From: JAOTZA01 sp965224065
GTDB taxonomy: Bacteria > Acidobacteriota > Thermoanaerobaculia > Multivoradales > JAHEKO01
Reading direction: 5' to 3'
Length of the DNA: 64,000 nt
Assembly (NCBI GenBank): GCA_965224065.1
Contig: CBDCYF010000005.1
Coordinates: 1,612,001-1,676,000, forward strand
Part shown: positions 43,226-52,207 of the stretch, piece after piece
How the letters are laid out: every line of letters starts with the position of its first letter
Position numbering within the stretch: position 1 is the stretch's first letter
Position numbers and translations under genes: made by a program
Notes under the pieces: model-generated
What the model saw: only the letters and a program-made list of their open reading frames with translations
What the model was told of the DNA's origin: nothing
The model's database searches: none

Positions 43226-44494
43226 GTGACAAATGTGAGTCGTCCCACATCAAAATCCTGGTACCGGCGCCTGCACTGGCAGGTCTTGCTCGCCATGGCG
43301 GCGGGGATCGTCGCCGGCCTCATCGGCGGTGAGGCGATCGTGCCCAAGGTGGGCTGGATGGGGACGCTTTTTATCCGCCTGCTGCGGATGATCATCGTGC
43401 CGCTGATCTTTACTTCGATCGTCTCGGGGGTGGCGTCGATCGGCAGCGCGCGCAGCCTCGGCCGGATGTTCTCCAAGACACTCGGCTACTACGTCTTGAC
43501 CAGCGCCTTGGCGATCCTCGCCGGTCTGACCGCGGTCAACCTGATCCGCCCCGGTGTGGGCGCCAATATCGCCGGCGCCGAGCAGGCGAGTCTCCCCGAG
43601 CTTTCGACACCCAGCTCACCCATCGACATCCTGCTCGACATCGTGCCCCCCAACTTCATCGCCGCCGCGGCCAAGCCCGACATGCTGGCAGTGATCTTCT
43701 TTTGCATCGTCCTGGGCATGGCGATCGCGGTGCTTCCGGACGAGCACCGCAAGCCGCTGGTCACGCTGTTCAACGCCGGGTTTCAGGCGATGATGAAGCT
43801 CACCGCCGGGGTCATAGTCTTTCTGCCCATCGGCGTGTTTGGCCTCATCACGCGGCTGGTGGGCAGCTCGGGCCTGGAGTCGTTCCGCGCCCTGGGGTTG
43901 TACATGCTGACCATCGCGGCCGGTCTGACATTCCATCTGTTTGTTGCGCTGCCGCTGGTCCTGCTGCTCCTGGGGCGGATCAACCCGCGTGTTCACTTCG
44001 CCAACATGATCGAGGCTCTGGTGATGGCCTTTTCCACCAGCTCCTCGGCCGCGACGCTGCCGGTGACCATCTCGAACGTGGAGAAAAACGTCGGCGTCTC
44101 CAATCGGACGTCGTCTTTTGTGCTGCCGATGGGAGCAACGGTCAACATGGACGGCACCGCGCTCTATGAATGCGCCGGCGTGTTGTTTGTCGCTCAGGTG
44201 CTGGGGGTGGATCTGAGCTTCTCGGCCCAGCTCATCGTCGTGCTGACCGCGCTGCTGGCGTCGGTGGGCGCCGCCGCGGTGCCATCGGCGGGCTTGGTGG
44301 TCATCTTTATCGTGCTCGAGGCGGTGAACCTGCGCGGGCCCGAGGTCGAGGCCATCGTCGGCGCGATGCTCGCCGTCGACCGCCCGCTCGACATGTACCG
44401 GACATCGGTCAACATCTTCAGCGACTCGTGCGGCGCGGCCATCATCGCCAAATCCGAGGGCGAGACGGGAATCGACGAAGCCATCGCCGCGTAG
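43226..44494 (+). CDS. Dicarboxylate/amino acid:cation symporter
   Basis: Inner-membrane symporter of the DAACS (GltP/DctA) family, about 422 residues from the GTG at 43226; the GTG at 43235 is also possible. Eight membrane segments and two hairpin loops are expected. The conserved SSSAATLPVTI (hairpin 1) and FVLPMGATVNMDGTALYE (helix 7) are intact, as is RTSVNIFSDSCGA. The substrate is probably glutamate, aspartate or a C4-dicarboxylate, taken up with sodium or protons. Confidence 0.93.
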   Translation: MTNVSRPTSKSWYRRLHWQVLLAMAAGIVAGLIGGEAIVPKVGWMGTLFIRLLRMIIVPLIFTSIVSGVASIGSARSLGRMFSKTLGYYVLTSALAILAGLTAVNLIRPGVGANIAGAEQASLPELSTPSSPIDILLDIVPPNFIAAAAKPDMLAVIFFCIVLGMAIAVLPDEHRKPLVTLFNAGFQAMMKLTAGVIVFLPIGVFGLITRLVGSSGLESFRALGLYMLTIAAGLTFHLFVALPLVLLLLGRINPRVHFANMIEALVMAFSTSSSAATLPVTISNVEKNVGVSNRTSSFVLPMGATVNMDGTALYECAGVLFVAQVLGVDLSFSAQLIVVLTALLASVGAAAVPSAGLVVIFIVLEAVNLRGPEVEAIVGAMLAVDRPLDMYRTSVNIFSDSCGAAIIAKSEGETGIDEAIAA

Positions 44495-44513
44495 CCCGGC
44501 CTGTCACCATCTC

Positions 44514-45710
44514 TTGCCGTTCTCCTACCGCGACCCGATCCACGGCTTTATCCACGCCGACCCGCTCGAGCAGGCGCTGATCAACAGCCGGCCGCTGCAA
44601 CGGCTGCGCTCGATCCACCAGCTCGCCTTCGCCTATCTGGTCTTTCCCGGTGCCGAGCACAGCCGGTTCAGCCACGTTTTGGGGGCGATGGAGCTGGCCG
44701 GCAAGGTCTACGACGCGCTGGCGGCCCAGCGGCCGGATCTGCTCGACGCCGACCCCGCCAGCCCGGATCGCAGGGCGCTGCGGGTCGCGGCCCTGGTCCA
44801 CGACATCGGCCACGCCCCGTTCAGCCACTCCGCCGAGGACCTCTTCGAGGACGGTATCGACCACGAGGAGATGACGCGCCGGATGCTGGGTCTGCCCGAG
44901 ATCACCGAGATCTTCGAGCGCCACGGCCAGGGGCTTACAGCGGCCGATGTCGAGGTGCTGCTCGGCAAGCCCGACGAGCCCAAACAAAGGCTCCTCTCCC
45001 AAGTGATCTCGGGGGAGCTCGACGTCGACAAGATGGACTACTTGCTACGCGACAGCCTCTACTGCGGGGTGCGCTATGGCAGCTTTGATCTCGCCCGGGT
45101 GCTCGAGACGGTGACCCCGATCGAGGACCCCGAGACCGGCGCGTGGGGCCTGGGAGTGGACGAGGGCGGGGTCCACGCCATCGAGGCCCTGGTGATGGCG
45201 CGCTACTACATGTTTACTCAGGTCTACTTCAACCTGACCGGCAAGGCGTTGGAGCTGCACTTCAACGAATGGTTGGAGGAAAACGGCAGGCGGTGGTCGA
45301 GCGATCCCGAGCGCTTCCTGGCGGACGACGACGTCACTATGCTGGCGGCGATGCGGGCGAGCTCGAGTCACCACGCCCTGGCGATCGTCAAGCGGCTCCA
45401 CTACCCGCTGGCGTTCGAGACCGAGGAGCATTTGAGCTCCGAGGAGAAACGACGCTTCGAGGCCCTTCTCCCGGATCTCGAAGAACGATTTGGCGGCGAC
45501 AACATCCTGGTGTCCAACTCCGCCAAGGACCCCCACCGGCTCGGCCAGAGCCGAGTGCTGGTGAGGCGCAGGGACGGCCGGCTGCGTCCGATGGAGCAGG
45601 CCTCTCAGTTCATCCGCCACCTGGCGCGAATCGAGCGCTTTCGCGTCTACACCCCCGAAGCGATCCGGGACGAGGTGGCCGGGGAGCTCGGCCGCAGATG
45701 GTCGGCTTAA
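44514..45710 (+). CDS. HD-domain phosphohydrolase (dNTPase/SAMHD1-like)
   Basis: 398 residues starting at TTG, written MPFSYRDPIHGFIHADPLEQ. The HD site is visible in order: RLRSIHQLAFAYLVFPGAEH, SRFSHVLGAMELA, VHDIGHAPFSH and LDVDKMDYLLRDS. This arrangement matches the YwfO/SAMHD1-like proteins that hydrolyse dNTPs or act on nucleotides. It ends in an overlap TTAA with the convergent SRPBCC gene, where both stops share four bases. The exact substrate is not clear. Confidence 0.92.
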   Translation: MPFSYRDPIHGFIHADPLEQALINSRPLQRLRSIHQLAFAYLVFPGAEHSRFSHVLGAMELAGKVYDALAAQRPDLLDADPASPDRRALRVAALVHDIGHAPFSHSAEDLFEDGIDHEEMTRRMLGLPEITEIFERHGQGLTAADVEVLLGKPDEPKQRLLSQVISGELDVDKMDYLLRDSLYCGVRYGSFDLARVLETVTPIEDPETGAWGLGVDEGGVHAIEALVMARYYMFTQVYFNLTGKALELHFNEWLEENGRRWSSDPERFLADDDVTMLAAMRASSSHHALAIVKRLHYPLAFETEEHLSSEEKRRFEALLPDLEERFGGDNILVSNSAKDPHRLGQSRVLVRRRDGRLRPMEQASQFIRHLARIERFRVYTPEAIRDEVAGELGRRWSA

Positions 45711-46159
45711 CCGCCGGCGGCAACCGCTAGGCGCTCGAGCGCCTCAGCCCACCGCCGCCGGCAGTCCTCCCAGATCGTCAGACACTCCGACAGCGGCAGG
45801 GCCTGAAACCCCTGCTGGAGGACCGCCACTTCCGAGCCGTCCTCGCCCGGCAGCGCTTCGAGCGTCAGTCGTGTGGTGGCACTCCACGCCCGGTCCCCGA
45901 ACAAAAGCACCCACCGGTTGGGGGGCTCAATCTTGAGCGTGTCACCCCGATCGTGCCGCTCCCCCGCCGGAGTCGTGTGGATCAGCTCGATCCCGCCGCC
46001 GGGGCCCGGATCGACTCGCGCCCGGTCGCACAGCCAGGCCTCCAGCTTCGGCGGCTCGGTCAGCCACGCCCATGCCTCCTCCACCGGCACGCCGCGCAGG
46101 CCCTGCCGGCGGCGAAGCTGGACCCCGGGAATGTCGCCTTGCCGGATCGCTTCGACCAT
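45707..46159 (-). CDS. SRPBCC/AHSA1-family protein
   Basis: 150 residues from the ATG of MVEAIRQGDIPGVQLRRRQG, preceded by GAGGCG; an upstream TTG overlapping the previous stop is the alternative. The pattern PVEEAWAWLTEPPKLEAWLC and GDTLKIEPPNRWVLLFG and the closing amphipathic helix match the Bet v 1-like AHSA1 domain, which binds hydrophobic ligands or Hsp90-like partners. No function can be given. Confidence 0.8.
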   Translation of the reverse strand: MVEAIRQGDIPGVQLRRRQGLRGVPVEEAWAWLTEPPKLEAWLCDRARVDPGPGGGIELIHTTPAGERHDRGDTLKIEPPNRWVLLFGDRAWSATTRLTLEALPGEDGSEVAVLQQGFQALPLSECLTIWEDCRRRWAEALERLAVAAGG

Positions 46160-46176
46160 CGCTCGCCTCGGTAAGG

Positions 46177-47085
46177 TCAACCCAGCAGATCGCGGAGCGC
46201 CGGTTCGAGCTCGGCGAAACGAAACCCGTAGCCCGCGGCCTCGAGCTTGCTTGGCACCGCCCGCTGGCCATCGAGCACGATGGTCGACATCTCCCCGAGC
46301 GCCAACTTGAGCGCGATGCCGGGCGTCGGCACAAGAGAGGGACGCCGCAACACGCGCCCCAGGGCGCGCCCGAGCTCGCGATTGGTGACCGGGTTGGGGG
46401 CAGTCAAATTGAACACACCGCGGGTTTCGGGATTCTCGAGGAGAAAACGAATCGCACCCACCTCATCATCCAAGTGGATCCACGGGAACCACTGGCGTCC
46501 CCCTCCCACCGGCCCGCCGGCGAAGAGCTTGAAGGGAAGCGCGATGCGCGGCAGCGCGCCTCCATCACGGGCCAGCACGACCCCGGTCCTCAACAACACC
46601 CGGCGCACACCCAGCCGCTCGACACCAGCCCCCGCCTGCTCCCAGTCGCGGCAGGTACGAGCGAGAAAATCGTCCCCCGCCGGGTGCTCCTCGCCGATCT
46701 CCTCGTCGCCTTGGGGACCGTAGAAACCGACCGCTGAGCCCTGGAGCAGGACACCCGGACGCTGCGCGGCGGTCTCGAAAGCTCCCGCAAGCGCCCGCGT
46801 GCCGCGCACCCGGCTGTCCCGGATACGCTGTTTCCGCTCCCGGGTCCAACGCCCGGAAGCAATGCCCTCCCCCGCCAGGTGGACGACGCCATCGGCGCCT
46901 TCGAGCGCCGGCGCCAACTGCTCCGCCGTCACTCCGTCCCACCCGGCCGTCTCCACCCCCTCGGGGAGATCCCGAATCCGCTCGGGGCTCCGGCTCACCA
47001 CGATCGCCCGGTGTCCGTCTTCCGCCAAGCTTCGGACCAGGGCCCGCCCGATCAAGCCCGAGCCACCCGTGACTACAACCCGCAT
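46177..47085 (-). CDS. TIGR01777-type NAD-dependent epimerase
   Basis: 302 residues starting MRVVVTGGSGLIGRALVRSL, a Rossmann fold dinucleotide motif GGSGLIG. The SDR active-site YGPQGDEEIGEEHPAGDD follows the strand LLQGSAVGFYG. The C-terminal domain (LVPTPGIALKLALGEMSTIV) is the DUF1731 part that marks this family (YfcH-like). The substrate is unknown. It lies downstream of the ABC gene with a hairpin repeat between. Confidence 0.9.
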   Translation of the reverse strand: MRVVVTGGSGLIGRALVRSLAEDGHRAIVVSRSPERIRDLPEGVETAGWDGVTAEQLAPALEGADGVVHLAGEGIASGRWTRERKQRIRDSRVRGTRALAGAFETAAQRPGVLLQGSAVGFYGPQGDEEIGEEHPAGDDFLARTCRDWEQAGAGVERLGVRRVLLRTGVVLARDGGALPRIALPFKLFAGGPVGGGRQWFPWIHLDDEVGAIRFLLENPETRGVFNLTAPNPVTNRELGRALGRVLRRPSLVPTPGIALKLALGEMSTIVLDGQRAVPSKLEAAGYGFRFAELEPALRDLLG

Positions 47086-47183
47086 CAACTCGCCGTCCTT
47101 TCTACCTCGGATTGTCTCGCCACGGCCGCCAAACGGCAAGCTCGACCACACAAACCTACACCGACGCCTCGGTGGCTCCAGGT

Positions 47184-47213
47184 GAAGCGGCCGGCGCCCC
47201 TGCCGGCCGCTTC
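47184..47213. repeat. Isolated REP-like hairpin (element A)
   Basis: A 12-bp perfect inverted repeat GAAGCGGCCGGC/GCCGGCCGCTTC with a six-base loop GCCCCT. It is the reverse orientation of element A in the 5.4-5.85 kb array, with the same CTTC flank. It lies just after the stop of the ABC exporter gene and could also protect or end its transcript. Confidence 0.75.
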
Positions 47214-47244
47214 AAAGTCGGGCCACAGACCCCGAGGCGGAACT

Positions 47245-48987
47245 CTACGCCGTCGCCAACTCCTCCTCGAGCTGCTGTCGGCGGTGGAGATCCGCGTAGA
47301 GACCCCGCCGCGCGATCAACTCCTCGTGGCAGCCCCGGTCGACGATCCGGCCGCGCTCCAGCACAAAGATCCGGTCGGCGGCTCGCACCGCCGAGATCCG
47401 ATGCGATACTTGCAGCACGGTCCGGCCGACAAACACGGTCCGCAGGTTGGCGAGAATCTCCTCCTCGGTCTCGGCGTCGACCGCCGAGAGACAATCGTCG
47501 AGCAACAGGATCCTGGGCTTGCGGAGAAGCGCCCGGGCCAGTGCCACCCTCTGCTTCTGTCCACCCGAGAGCGTGATGCCGCGCTCGCCGACCAGCGTCT
47601 CCAACCCCTCGGGGAAAACTTCGAGGTCGGCACCCAAACCGGCCGCCCGGCAGGCCTCGCGGATGTCCTCCTCTTCAGCCCGCGGCGCACCGAGAGAGAC
47701 GTTCTCGCGTACCGTGGTCGAAAAAAGAAACGTCTCCTGCGGCACGACGGCCAGCGCCGCGCGCAGCTTTGCGAGCGGGATGCGGTGTACGTCGGTCCCG
47801 TCCAGAAAAAGCGTGCTCTCCGGCGGATCCGACAGACGTGGCAGCAGCGACAGCAGGGTGCTCTTGCCCGATCCGGTGCGACCCACAAAGGCCACAGTCT
47901 GGCCGGCTTCGATCTCGAGCTCGATGTCCGAAAGCGCCGGCTCGCCCTGCCCCGGGTAGGTGAAAGTCAGATGACGGATCGACACGGCCCCTCGAATCTC
48001 GGCGTCGGCGACAAGCGGCGGCCGATCACGAATCTCGGGCTCGATGTCGAGCACCTCGCGAATCCTGCCGAGCGAGGCCGAACCGCGCTGTACCAGGTTG
48101 ATCACCCATCCGATGGCGATCATCGGCCACACCAGCTTGGTGAGAAAGAAATTGAAGCTCACAAACTGGCCGACGGTGATCGCGCCGCGCCAGACCTGGA
48201 CGCCGCCGTACCAGAGCACCGCCACAAAGCCAAAGCCGACCAGGAGCTGAAGCAGCGGATGGAAAGCGGACGTCCAGCGGATGAGGCGGCGGTTGCGCTC
48301 CACATACTCGCGGTTGAGGCTCGAGAATTTGCTCATCTCCGACTCTTCGCGCGCATATGCGCGAACGACCCTGAGACCGGCGAGGTTTTCCTGGACACGG
48401 GTCGACAGCGCCGAGAACTGCTCCTGGACGCTCTCGAAGTGTCGATGAATCTTCTGGCCAAAGACCTGGGTGGCGATCGCGACGAGTGGCATCGAGCAGA
48501 GCGCCAGCAGCGTCAATCGCACATCGATACGAAGCATGAAAAAGAGCGCACCGCTGCCGGCAAACACCGTGTTGGCGCCGTACATGATGGCCGGGCCGCA
48601 CAGCATCCGGACCGCCTGCAGATCGTTGGTCGCGCGAGCCATCAGGTCGCCGGTGTGACGCTCGTCGAAGAACGCCCGCGGCAAGGACTCCAGATGAGCA
48701 AAATAGTCGTTGCGCAGGTCGTACTCGATGTCGCGGCTCAGGGTCACGAGCAGCATCCGCTGGGCGAAGTTGAACAGACCCTGACACGCGGTGACCGCCA
48801 CCAGCAGCGCGCCGTAGCGCAGCAGAGTGGCCGTGCTGACCTGGTCCCGGAAAGCGTCGACCGCCGCGCCGATGATGACCGGGGCCGCCAGCCCGACCGC
48901 GACCGATAGCAGGATCGATGCGAGGCCCAGAACCAGTTTGCGCGGGTAGCGCGCAAAAAACGGTAGCAGGTAGATCAGACGACGCAT
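47245..48987 (-). CDS. ABC exporter half-transporter, MdlA-like
   Basis: 580 residues: membrane domain with six helices (about 10-310) and a nucleotide-binding domain (about 330-575). Walker A is GRTGSGKST; the signature is LSGGQKQRVALARAL; Walker B ends LLLDDCLSAVD, with aspartate where the catalytic glutamate normally is. That degenerate site and the LSGGQ/LSAVD pair are those of MdlA-type halves of heterodimeric exporters. A suitable MdlB-type half is at 62195. The substrate is unknown. Confidence 0.93.
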   Translation of the reverse strand: MRRLIYLLPFFARYPRKLVLGLASILLSVAVGLAAPVIIGAAVDAFRDQVSTATLLRYGALLVAVTACQGLFNFAQRMLLVTLSRDIEYDLRNDYFAHLESLPRAFFDERHTGDLMARATNDLQAVRMLCGPAIMYGANTVFAGSGALFFMLRIDVRLTLLALCSMPLVAIATQVFGQKIHRHFESVQEQFSALSTRVQENLAGLRVVRAYAREESEMSKFSSLNREYVERNRRLIRWTSAFHPLLQLLVGFGFVAVLWYGGVQVWRGAITVGQFVSFNFFLTKLVWPMIAIGWVINLVQRGSASLGRIREVLDIEPEIRDRPPLVADAEIRGAVSIRHLTFTYPGQGEPALSDIELEIEAGQTVAFVGRTGSGKSTLLSLLPRLSDPPESTLFLDGTDVHRIPLAKLRAALAVVPQETFLFSTTVRENVSLGAPRAEEEDIREACRAAGLGADLEVFPEGLETLVGERGITLSGGQKQRVALARALLRKPRILLLDDCLSAVDAETEEEILANLRTVFVGRTVLQVSHRISAVRAADRIFVLERGRIVDRGCHEELIARRGLYADLHRRQQLEEELATA

Positions 48988-49002
48988 AGCGAGACTCGCC
49001 TG

Positions 49003-49686
49003 TTACTCCTCTTCCCCGGCGGTTGCCGCGAGAATCCTCTCGACACCCGCCGGGTGGAACAGCTCGGCGGCGGCGGGAGCGGTACGCACGATCTCCAGCC
49101 TCAGTATGGGGCGTCCTTCGCGAAGGTACTTGGCCTCGTAGTTGGTCCGCGGACCGTCGGGCCACCCATTGGGCCGGCTCTTCACCTCGACACCCGGGTG
49201 GGTGTCGAAGAGCTCCTCCACCGCCGCGCCGTAGTCGAGATGGTCGGTGGCAAAAAAGAGCCGCCCGCCCTCTTCCAGGGCCCGCAACAAGAGGTCGAGC
49301 GTGTCGGCGTCAAAGAGTCGTCGCTTGTGGTGCCGGCTCTTGGGCCACGGATCGGGAAAATAGACGTGGGCGGTGCGCGCAAAACCAGCCGGCAAGAACG
49401 CCGACAGCAGGTAGAGAGCTTCCCCGCAAAAGAGCACCACGTTGGCCAGCCGCCGCCGCCGCGCCCTACCGGCGGCCAGCCGAAAGTACTTGCCCGCGAC
49501 CTCGATGCCAGCAAACCGCCTCTCGGGCCGCGCGGCGGCCCGGCCGAGCAGATAACTCCCCTTGCCAAACCCCACCTCGAGCTCCCAGGGGCCGGATCCG
49601 GGAACCAGCCGGTCCAGATCGGCCGTGCCCGTCGAGGACGGCCCACTGAGCGACGGCGCCGCGACGATGACCTTGGGCGGCCGCAT
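49003..49686 (-). CDS. trmB: tRNA (guanine-N7)-methyltransferase
   Basis: Methylates G46 of tRNA with SAM. 227 residues with the SAM loop LEVGFGKGSYLLGRAA (residues about 36-51), the acidic GIEVAGKY strand end, and the catalytic VYFPDPWPKSRHHKRRLFD. The C-terminal part keeps TDHLDYG. It lies 16 bases upstream of the ABC gene. Confidence 0.94.
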   Translation of the reverse strand: MRPPKVIVAAPSLSGPSSTGTADLDRLVPGSGPWELEVGFGKGSYLLGRAAARPERRFAGIEVAGKYFRLAAGRARRRRLANVVLFCGEALYLLSAFLPAGFARTAHVYFPDPWPKSRHHKRRLFDADTLDLLLRALEEGGRLFFATDHLDYGAAVEELFDTHPGVEVKSRPNGWPDGPRTNYEAKYLREGRPILRLEIVRTAPAAAELFHPAGVERILAATAGEEE

Positions 49687-49713
49687 CCCTTCTCGTACCC
49701 GCAGCTAGCCCGA

Positions 49714-50763
49714 CTAAAGCAGATCCTCGCGCGAGCGCTCGGTAAGCTGCTCGACGATTTTTTTGACATCTTGCGATCGGTTCTTGGGCACGACCAGGAC
49801 GGCGTCGGAGGTGCGCACGACCACCAGGTCGGAGACCCCCAAGACCGCGATCGCTCCGTGGTCGGCATACAGGACGTTGCCACCGCCTTCGAGGCTCACC
49901 ACGTCGCCGCTCGAGGCGTTGCCTCGAGCGTCGACGGGCAAGACCTCCGCCAGCGCCTGCCACGACCCCAGATCGCTCCATCCACAATCGAGGGGCACCG
50001 TCGCCAGGTCCACCGTCCGCTCCATCACCGCGTAGTCGATCGAGATAGAGGGAAGCGCGGCGTAGAGCTCGTCGATGGCGTCGGGCCGAGCCGCGATCTT
50101 TTCGAGACCGTCGGCGATCTCGGGCTCGAACTTCGCCAGCAGCTCGGCCAGCCGACCGCCGCGGAAAACAAAGATGCCCGCGTTCCACAGAAAGTCACCG
50201 CTTTCGTAGTAGCGCTTTGCGGTCTCCAGATCGGGCTTTTCGCGGAATCGCCGGACCCGCCGCGCGTCACCATCGGCCTCGAGCGGCTCGCCGACTTCCA
50301 GATATCCATAGCCGGTCTCGGCGTGGGTCGGTCGAACCCCCAGGGCGATCACCAGGTCCTGCTCGCGCACCAATAGCGCCCCCGCGGCCAGACTCGCCCG
50401 AAACGACTCCGAGTCGGCGATACGGTGATCCGCCGGCAGGACCGCGACCGGGCCGTCGTCGCCGCCGGTGGCTCCCATCCGGCGAAGCGACCAACCGATC
50501 GCCGGCGCGGTGTTGCGTCCCATCGGCTCGGCGAGAACCTGCTCGGCGGGGACCTCCGGCAACTGGGCGCGCACGCTCTCGACCAGCGCGCGGGTCGTGC
50601 ACACCCAGACATCCCCCGGCTCGAACAGCGGATCGAGCCGGCTGAGGGTGTCCTGCAACAGACTTCGACCGGCCTGGAGCGGCAGGAGCTGTTTTGGCCG
50701 GCCGCGGCGGCTGAGCGGCCAGAAACGCGTGCCGCTCCCACCGGCCAGGATCAAGGCTCTCAT
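49714..50763 (-). CDS. manC: Mannose-1-phosphate guanylyltransferase
   Basis: Makes GDP-mannose for surface polysaccharide. 349 residues with the nucleotidyltransferase start LILAGGSGTRFWPLSRRGRP, AVLPADHRI, the FREKPDLETAKRY loop, WNAGIFVF and DCGWSDLGSW. It lacks the C-terminal isomerase domain of the fused enzymes, so it is monofunctional. It lies 7 bases downstream of the decarboxylase gene. Confidence 0.93.
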   Translation of the reverse strand: MRALILAGGSGTRFWPLSRRGRPKQLLPLQAGRSLLQDTLSRLDPLFEPGDVWVCTTRALVESVRAQLPEVPAEQVLAEPMGRNTAPAIGWSLRRMGATGGDDGPVAVLPADHRIADSESFRASLAAGALLVREQDLVIALGVRPTHAETGYGYLEVGEPLEADGDARRVRRFREKPDLETAKRYYESGDFLWNAGIFVFRGGRLAELLAKFEPEIADGLEKIAARPDAIDELYAALPSISIDYAVMERTVDLATVPLDCGWSDLGSWQALAEVLPVDARGNASSGDVVSLEGGGNVLYADHGAIAVLGVSDLVVVRTSDAVLVVPKNRSQDVKKIVEQLTERSREDLL

Positions 50764-50770
50764 GTCGCGG

Positions 50771-52207
50771 CTATCTTAGGTCGCCGGCGTGCTTGCGGAG
50801 CAGATTCCAAGCGGTCCGCAGGGTGTCTTCGCCTGTGCGCAGATTGCCGATCGCCGCCCGCAGGACAAATCGCCCGCCGAGTCGCGTGTGCGACAGCAAG
50901 ACCGGCCCCTCGCGATTGACCCGTTCGAGGAGCTTCTCGTTGAGAAGGTTCCGCTCGCTCTCGTCGGACCCGAGCCGCGCGCGAAAGCACACCAGGCTGA
51001 ACGGGACCGGGGCCGCCAGCTCGAACAGCGGATCGTCTTCGATCCACGACGCGAGCCGCTTGGCCAGACCGCAGTGAAACCGGATGCGCTCCCGGAGACC
51101 CTCCGCGCCAAAGGCCCGGATCACCATCCACAGCTTGAGGGCGCGAAACCGGCGGCCGAGCTGCACCCCGTAGTCCATGAGATTGGTCGCGGCGGGGTCA
51201 CCGCTTTTGAGGTATTCCGGAACCAGCGAAAACGTCGCCTTGAGCTCGTCGGTGTCGCGCACGTAGAGCAGCGAGCAATCAACAGGGGTAAAGAGCCACT
51301 TGTGCGGGTTCAGCACGATCGAATCGGCACGCTCCCAGCCGCGAAACAGCTCGCGGTATCCATCGCAGATCGCGGCCCCGCCGGCGTAGGCCGCGTCGAC
51401 GTGCAGCCACAGACGCGCGCGCTCGCAGATCTCGGCAATCTCGGCCACCGGGTCGGCGCTGCTGGTGGATGTCGTCCCGACCGTGGCGACGGCGGCAAAC
51501 GGCACCAGCCCCGACGCTCGGTCTTCGGCCACCGCCGTAGCGAGCGCCGGAGCTTTCATCCGAAACTGCTCGTCGCTCGGAACCCGGCGCAGGTTGGCGT
51601 TGCCCACGCCGAGGGCCATGACCGCTTTGGCGATCGAGGAGTGCGCCTGATCGCTCGAATAGAGCACCAGCCGTCCCAGATCGTCGCGGCCCGCGAGCCC
51701 CTGCTCCCGGATGGCCCCGTCGACCCGATGCCGCGCCACCGCCAGCGCGAGCAAACTCGACATCGACGCGGTGTCGTTGATGTGGCCGGTGAATTCGTCC
51801 GGCAGACCCACCAGCCGGCGCACCCAGTCGCAGCACCGCTCTTCGAGCTCGGTGGCGGCCGGAGAGGTCCGCCACAGCATGGCGTTGACATTGAGCGCCG
51901 CCGCCAGTGTCTCGCCGACGATCCCGGGCGCCGAGCCCGTGATCGCAAAATAGGCCAGAAAACCGGGGTGGTTCCAATGGGTGACGTTGGGCTCGATCAG
52001 CGACTTGTAGTCGTCGAGCAGGGTCTCGAGGGGCACCCCGTGCTCGGGGGCCTCCTCGGGCAGGTGCTCGGACACGGCGCCGGGCGACACCGGCGGCAAC
52101 ACCGGGTATTCCCCGACGTTGCCGATGTAGTCGGCGATCAGATCCGCCGTGCGATGGAGCGCCGATCGCAGCTCGTCGACGGGGAGATCCCCGGGTGCGC
52201 CGGTCAC
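50771..52207 (-). CDS. PLP-dependent group II amino acid decarboxylase
   Basis: 478 residues starting at GTG, which overlaps the DsbA-like stop (GTGA). The family fold is clear: LHVDAAYAGGAAICDGYREL (the PLP-stacking histidine-containing strand) and SIVLNPHKWLFTPVDCSLLY (the PLP-binding lysine). Substrate-type relatives decarboxylate aromatic amino acids or, in some bacteria, aspartate/glutamate. Which applies cannot be read from the sequence. Confidence 0.92.
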   Translation of the reverse strand: MTGAPGDLPVDELRSALHRTADLIADYIGNVGEYPVLPPVSPGAVSEHLPEEAPEHGVPLETLLDDYKSLIEPNVTHWNHPGFLAYFAITGSAPGIVGETLAAALNVNAMLWRTSPAATELEERCCDWVRRLVGLPDEFTGHINDTASMSSLLALAVARHRVDGAIREQGLAGRDDLGRLVLYSSDQAHSSIAKAVMALGVGNANLRRVPSDEQFRMKAPALATAVAEDRASGLVPFAAVATVGTTSTSSADPVAEIAEICERARLWLHVDAAYAGGAAICDGYRELFRGWERADSIVLNPHKWLFTPVDCSLLYVRDTDELKATFSLVPEYLKSGDPAATNLMDYGVQLGRRFRALKLWMVIRAFGAEGLRERIRFHCGLAKRLASWIEDDPLFELAAPVPFSLVCFRARLGSDESERNLLNEKLLERVNREGPVLLSHTRLGGRFVLRAAIGNLRTGEDTLRTAWNLLRKHAGDLR